DNA of 64,000 nt. Source: Corynebacterium yonathiae. GTDB lineage: Bacteria > Actinomycetota > Actinomycetes > Mycobacteriales > Mycobacteriaceae. The translations under genes and the position numbers were made by a program. Under the pieces are notes generated by a model. That model searched no databases and was not told the origin of the DNA. It was given only the letters and a program-made list of their open reading frames with translations. Shown here piece by piece: positions 59,898-64,000 of the stretch. The DNA lies in the NCBI RefSeq assembly GCF_027570195.1, contig NZ_JAKMUZ010000001.1, positions 124,001 to 188,000 on the forward strand, given 5' to 3'. Numbering within the stretch: position 1 is the stretch's first letter; every line of letters starts with the position of its first letter.

Positions 59898-60752
59898 TTA
59901 CTCTGCGTCGAGAATGCGTTGGCGTTCCCCTTCCGGATCAAAATCCGGTGCGGGCCACGACAGCTCTAGGTGGCGCAACGCGTCGACGATGAGGAACTTC
60001 AATGCCATGCGGGCGTACTTCTTATTATCTGTGGGGATGACGTACCACGGCGCCCAGATCTCATCCGTTCGGCGAATGGCGTCTTCATATGCCGCCATGT
60101 ACTGGTCCCAATATCCGCGTTCCTCAATATCGGATTGGTCATACTTCCAATACTTGTCCTCGCGCTCGGTGCGCTCTAGTAGATTTTCTTTTTGGAATTG
60201 CGGAGAGATATGCAGAAATATCTTTAGGATCTTGGTGTTTTGGCCGGCGAGTTCCTGCTCATAATCTCGGATAGCTGCAAAACGGCGGTCAACTTCGTCT
60301 TCGTCTACCCACTTGTGAACCCGCTGGATGAGCACATCTTCATAATGAGAACGGTCGAAAGCCACGACTTGCCCCGGCACGGGATCGTGCTTGCGAATGC
60401 GCCACAAAAATTCGTGCTCCAGCTCCTCCTCCGTCGGTTTACCAAAACCCACTGTCTTAGTGCCTTGGGGATCGAAAACCGAGAAGACATTACGAATGGC
60501 CCCTCCCTTTCCTGATGTGTCCATCCCCTGTAACACTACAAGCAAAGACGGTGCGCCTTCTTCATGGGCGCGGCCATTGGCAAAAAGACGCTCTTGCAGG
60601 TCATAAAGCTCTTCGTCGTAATGCGCAAAACGATCAGCCAGGTCGGATTTGGAGCCATTGAAACCCGGTGTAGAGGTGGGGTCCACATCAGCGAGTCGGA
60701 AATTCTTCCCCGCTCTTAGGCTCAGCGCATCATTAATCTTGAATTTGCCCAT
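59898..60752 (-). CDS. ppk2: Polyphosphate kinase 2 family protein
   Basis: Transfers phosphate between polyphosphate and nucleotides. 284 residues from the ATG at 60752 (an ATG at 60761 is also possible). Walker A is QGMDTSGKGGAIRN, Walker B region AFDRSHYEDVL, and the lid module HISPQFQKENLLERTE. No ribosome binding site is seen; a TATTTT lies about 7 bases before the ATG at 60761, consistent with a leaderless message. Substrate preference (ADP or GDP, forward or reverse) cannot be read from sequence. Confidence 0.93.
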   Translation of the reverse strand: MGKFKINDALSLRAGKNFRLADVDPTSTPGFNGSKSDLADRFAHYDEELYDLQERLFANGRAHEEGAPSLLVVLQGMDTSGKGGAIRNVFSVFDPQGTKTVGFGKPTEEELEHEFLWRIRKHDPVPGQVVAFDRSHYEDVLIQRVHKWVDEDEVDRRFAAIRDYEQELAGQNTKILKIFLHISPQFQKENLLERTEREDKYWKYDQSDIEERGYWDQYMAAYEDAIRRTDEIWAPWYVIPTDNKKYARMALKFLIVDALRHLELSWPAPDFDPEGERQRILDAE

Positions 60753-60859
60753 GGCTACCATCGTACAAAATACTGCCCGCCGCCAGCCTGGTATTTTCAA
60801 CCAAGCCAGCCGCGGGCGGAAGCAGGCACCCTGGAGGGCACGGGACCTAGGAGAAAATG

Positions 60860-61489
60860 CTACTGCGCAGAGTTTTCCTCCGATTCGGAAGCCTCATTAG
60901 GTGCGGCTGGGTGGCTCGAAGTCTCTTCCGACTCGGCTGACGTAGCGGTATCCGTTTCGCTCTCGGCCTCGGCAGTATCCTGCCCATCTTCATCTAGGCC
61001 CTGGTGTTCTGCAGACATTGGGCTTTCGGCGGAGCGAGACTGCGCTACATCGTCCAATACCGCGTGGATATACGGGGCTGCCTGCTCATTGGAGTATTGA
61101 GAGGCGATTTCCACGCCTTCCACCACAGCGGTGGCAGTAGGAATATCCGGATTAAAAAGCAGCTCCCAGACCGAAACGCGCAGGATGGCGCGGTCTACAG
61201 CAGGGATACGATGCAGTTCCCAATCCTCGGAAAGGTAGCGAGAGATGGTGTCATCGATGACATCGAGCTCTTCGGCTGCACCCTTGATAATAACCTGGGT
61301 GTACTCGGCAATCGGCGCTACCGCATTGCGATCTTCGCGCGCCAAAGCGATGCGGTCCTCCACGATGGCTACGGGATCTACGTCCCTGTTTTCGGCCTCG
61401 TACAGAATATCCGCAGCACGGCGGCGTGCGCGGTACCGCGCTGTGTGCCGCTTGTAGTTAATATCGCGCTTCGGGGTGTTATCAGACAC
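60860..61489 (-). CDS. nusB: Transcription antitermination factor NusB with acidic tail
   Basis: Binds boxA RNA in rRNA operons with NusE. 209 residues; the NusB fold covers residues 1-150 ([41 protein letters not shown]). The last 55 are Glu/Ser/Ala/Asp-rich and probably disordered. A GTG start with AGGG upstream, 11 bases after the efp stop. Confidence 0.95.
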   Translation of the reverse strand: MSDNTPKRDINYKRHTARYRARRRAADILYEAENRDVDPVAIVEDRIALAREDRNAVAPIAEYTQVIIKGAAEELDVIDDTISRYLSEDWELHRIPAVDRAILRVSVWELLFNPDIPTATAVVEGVEIASQYSNEQAAPYIHAVLDDVAQSRSAESPMSAEHQGLDEDGQDTAEAESETDTATSAESEETSSHPAAPNEASESEENSAQ

Positions 61490-61500
61490 AGTCAGATGCC

Positions 61501-62064
61501 CTAGTTATTAACGCGGGAGAGGTACTCGCCGGTGCGGGTATCGATCTTGAGAACGTTGCCGATCTCAATGAACAGTGGGACCTGGATCTCTGCACCGGTC
61601 TCCAGGGTGGCAGGCTTGGTGCCACCAGAAGAACGGTCACCCTGCAGACCAGGCTCGGTGTGCTCGACCTTGAGGTCTACGGAAATAGGAAGCTCAGCAA
61701 ATAGTGCTTCATCCTCGTAGAAGGAAACCTGCACGCGCATGTTCTCCAGCAGGAAGCGAGCGGCATCACCGAACTTCTCCGGCGGGAGCTCGAACTGCTC
61801 AAAGGTCTTCTCATCCATAACCACGTAGCTGGTGCCATCGTTGTACAGGTAGGTCATATCACGGCGGTCCACGGTAGCGGTCTCCACCTTAACGCCAGCA
61901 TTCCAAGTCTTATCCACGGTCTTACCGGAGACAACATCTTTGAGCTTGGTGCGCACGAAGGCTGGACCCTTGCCCGGCTTCACGTGCTGGAACTCCACGA
62001 TCTGCATCAGTTTGTTGTCGATCTTCAGAACGAGGCCGTTCTTGAAATCAGTAGTATCAGCCAT
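61501..62064 (-). CDS. efp: Translation elongation factor P
   Basis: Relieves ribosome stalling at polyproline. 187 residues with three beta-barrel domains: [39 protein letters not shown] holds the modification-site lysine loop (PGKGPA), and the C-terminal [10 protein letters not shown] is typical. Ahead of nusB and, across the SGNH gene, after pepQ. Confidence 0.97.
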   Translation of the reverse strand: MADTTDFKNGLVLKIDNKLMQIVEFQHVKPGKGPAFVRTKLKDVVSGKTVDKTWNAGVKVETATVDRRDMTYLYNDGTSYVVMDEKTFEQFELPPEKFGDAARFLLENMRVQVSFYEDEALFAELPISVDLKVEHTEPGLQGDRSSGGTKPATLETGAEIQVPLFIEIGNVLKIDTRTGEYLSRVNN

Positions 62065-62119
62065 TGCGGTTAAACTCCCGAAAATTGTGGACTAAAGGTT
62101 GAAAACAATGTTTAAGCCT

Positions 62120-62151
62120 ACCGGACAACTGCCCCATGGGGTATTACCGGT
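62120..62151. repeat. Inverted repeat upstream of efp
   Basis: ACCGG...CCGGT arms around a perfect CCCCATGGGG palindrome (62132-62141) in the 250-base efp/SGNH divergent gap. The rest of that gap is AT-rich toward the SGNH gene. Role unknown. Confidence 0.35.
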
Positions 62152-62316
62152 CCCCCATTCCTTCCCCACTTTTGACTTTGGAGTGGATTTCGAGACTATT
62201 TACCAGTACATAGCGGCCGGTTACTCGGATATTCGATGTTTTTATCCTGCAATAACTCCCTGTACCATAAGGCCTTGCTAAATTGATATCCCACATATTT
62301 ATCAAGAATTTTTACG

Positions 62317-63212
62317 ATGGCTGTCAAGGATTTTTATGCCCTGGCCGCTGCTACTGGCGCGGCAGTAGCAGCACTCTCCGCCCCGCAGGCCGTAGCAGCG
62401 GGCGCCCAGACCGTAATGTTCGGCGATTCCGTCTTCGCCAATCCCACCTATGGCCAGGTAGGGACTACTTCTAGCGTTTCTCCTTCGGCAAGCACTACGC
62501 TTTCTTCCGCTACCCATGGCATCGAAGACACCCCAGGTGCGCCTTCCCCACAGAGCTGCCCGCAAGGCAGAGCAATGTCGGCCGCGAACTAGGGCGCCTT
62601 TCTGGCCAGCACGTAGCCAACTACGCCTGTTCTGCGGCCAAGGCAGCCAGCCAATCACACCGCAAGGACTTCGGGGAGCAGATCAACGGAGCCATTGCCA
62701 ATGGTGACCTCAATGACATAACTAAAAATGTACTGATCCAGTTCGGCGCCAATGATCTCCCGGAAATCGTCCGACCATCACTATCTTCCTCGAACCCCTA
62801 CTTTGATGGCATGAAACATTCGATCCAGCGGGTGCACCAGGCCGCGCCAAATGCGCAGATTACTGTCGTAGGATATCCGGCAATCTCCGCCCGCAACGGC
62901 GCCGTATGCCCGCTACGCACGTCCGCGCCGGGCTCCACCGACGTTGGTTTTAATCTGGACTATGCGGGCCTAGTGCGCACCGGCGAGGACCAAGTCAATA
63001 GCGCGATGTATAAGGCAGCACGTGCAAACGGTGTGCAGTACTACGACCTACGTGCCGATTCCATCAACCATGGCAGGTGCGCGCCGGATAGCACCCGCTG
63101 GGTGTCTGGCAAGTGGGAGTACTCGGTACCGCACAACCTCTTCAACCACCTCACGCACCTGGGCACCCGCAACGTCGCCCAGCTGCCCAATTCCAAGGTG
63201 CTGGCCCACTAG
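62317..63212 (+). pseudogene. Secreted SGNH/GDSL hydrolase, broken by a one-base frameshift
   Basis: Secreted esterase/lipase-type SGNH hydrolase common in corynebacteria. The 5' part has a signal peptide (residues 1-28, ending AVAA) and block I VMFGDSVF with the catalytic Ser at 38, then stops at 62592. The same protein continues in another frame from near 62571 (NVGRELGRLSGQHVANYACSAA, QFGANDLPE as block III, and HNLFNHLTHLG as block V with the catalytic His) to the stop at 63212. Joining the frames needs one added base around 62568-62573, so a deletion or a sequencing error has occurred there. No clear ribosome binding site. Confidence 0.85.
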
Positions 63213-64000
63213 GCGGGCACTTCAGTAAATTCCTTCGTCGCGGCGGTGATGATCTTCGGCGCACCCTCAGTGATGATGAGGGTATCTTCGATGCGCACGC
63301 CGCCCTTGCCTGGCACATAGATGCCCGGTTCAATGGTCAGGGTCATTCCGGCGGCGAGTTCGCCTTTGCCGGTCTGAGCCGCGAACGGAGCCTCATGAAC
63401 GTCTAGGCCCACACCATGGCCCGTCGAGTGCACGAAATAGTCACCATAGCCGGCGGCAGAAATGATGTCGCGGCAAGCGGCATCGACGTCGGCAAGCTTA
63501 GCGCCCGGTACCGACGCTGCCACGCCTGCCTCTTGGGCGCGCAGCACCACATCATAAATTTCCTTGGCAAAATCATTCGCAGTACCCACCACGTAGGTGC
63601 GGGTGCAATCGGAATTAAAACCACGCAGATGCGCGCCGAAGTCGATGGTCACCAAGTCACCGTCCGCAATAATTCGGTCATCAGCGCCATGGTGCGGCAA
63701 CGCCGAATTCGGGCCGGAAGCGACGATGGTATCGAAGCTCACCCGCTCCGAGCCGAGCATGCGCATCCGGTATTCCAAATCAGCAGCCACCTGGCGCTCA
63801 GTGCGGCCGGCACGCAGCTCGCCTGCGGCGAGGAGGTCTTCCAGAGCCTTATTGGCCAGCGCGGCAATTTCTTCCAGCTTTGCTAGCTCCAGCGGGTCCT
63901 TGACCAAGCGGATATCTTCAATCACGCCAGAGACAGGGACCAAGGTAACCGCCTCCGGGGACGATTCCTCCAGCTCCTTCAGCTCAGAAACCGTCAGATA
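63209..64000 (-). CDS. pepQ: Xaa-Pro aminopeptidase, M24 family (5' end outside window)
   Basis: Metallo-aminopeptidase/prolidase. About 263 residues of the C-terminal pita-bread domain are present and the frame is open at the right edge. Metal ligands are all visible: VTIDFGAHLRGFNSDCTRTY (two Asp), STGHGVGLDVHE (His), LTIEPGIYVPG (Glu) and VRIEDTLIITE (Glu). Its stop shares a CTAG with that of the convergent SGNH gene. pepQ-efp-nusB is a usual corynebacterial order. Confidence 0.95.
   Translation of the reverse strand, partial: YLTVSELKELEESSPEAVTLVPVSGVIEDIRLVKDPLELAKLEEIAALANKALEDLLAAGELRAGRTERQVAADLEYRMRMLGSERVSFDTIVASGPNSALPHHGADDRIIADGDLVTIDFGAHLRGFNSDCTRTYVVGTANDFAKEIYDVVLRAQEAGVAASVPGAKLADVDAACRDIISAAGYGDYFVHSTGHGVGLDVHEAPFAAQTGKGELAAGMTLTIEPGIYVPGKGGVRIEDTLIITEGAPKIITAATKEFTEVPA

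Overview
This window is chromosomal DNA of a high-GC Gram-positive actinobacterium, almost certainly a Corynebacterium. The evidence is gene content and order: tkt-tal-zwf-opcA-pgl; gapA-pgk-tpiA-secG next to whiA-yvcK-rapZ-uvrC; the rib operon with rpe and rsmB; fmt-def-priA-metK-coaBC-rpoZ-gmk-mihF; pyrR-pyrB-pyrC-carA-carB-pyrF; and nusB-efp-pepQ. OpcA, the actinobacterial integration host factor and a PriA without helicase motifs are also actinobacterial marks. The species is not resolved from sequence alone.

Layout. 1-6445 (+): the pentose phosphate operon, cut at the left edge inside tkt. 6593-10172 (-): secG, tpiA, pgk and gapA. 10173-10715: a long intergenic region with a CRP/GlxR-like site. 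10716-12362 (+): a lactate permease. 12481-24917 (-): a compact run of whiA, yvcK, rapZ, uvrC, a PH-domain membrane protein, the riboflavin genes, rpe, rsmB and fmt. 24994-31618 (-): def, priA, metK, coaBC, rpoZ, gmk and mihF. 31878-40212 (-): the pyrimidine operon led by pyrR, with a possible PyrR-binding hairpin over its ribosome binding site. 40355-41698 (+): a TIGR01777-type epimerase.

41773-58542 (-) is the accessory part: about 17 kb holding four very large genes in one direction, which I read as an antiphage defence operon. In transcription order they are an SNF2-type translocase (995 aa), an Eco57I/PglX-type adenine methyltransferase (1559 aa), a giant YprA-family DEAD/H helicase with cysteine-rich DUF1998-type modules and a Vsr/DUF559-like nuclease segment near its C-terminus (2223 aa), and a UvrD-like helicase with an N-terminal RelE/ParE-like domain (772 aa). 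The set resembles DISARM (DrmD, DrmMI, DrmA/DrmB) and Druantia (DruE), but it lacks the DISARM phospholipase-D protein. It fits best with the DISARM-related YprA-helicase systems, which I recall being named ARMADA. It sits between housekeeping genes, with no integrase or IS element seen.

58814-64000: two overlapping YbjN-family genes (+), a polyphosphate kinase 2 (-), nusB and efp (-), a secreted SGNH hydrolase gene broken by a one-base frameshift (+), and the 3' part of an M24 aminopeptidase gene (-) that runs off the right edge.

How the parts work together: the left half covers central carbon flow (pentose phosphate pathway, lower glycolysis, lactate uptake) and cofactor supply (riboflavin, CoA, SAM). 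The middle makes pyrimidines and initiator-Met-processed proteins. The 41.8-58.5 kb block is most likely a modification-plus-helicase/nuclease immune system.
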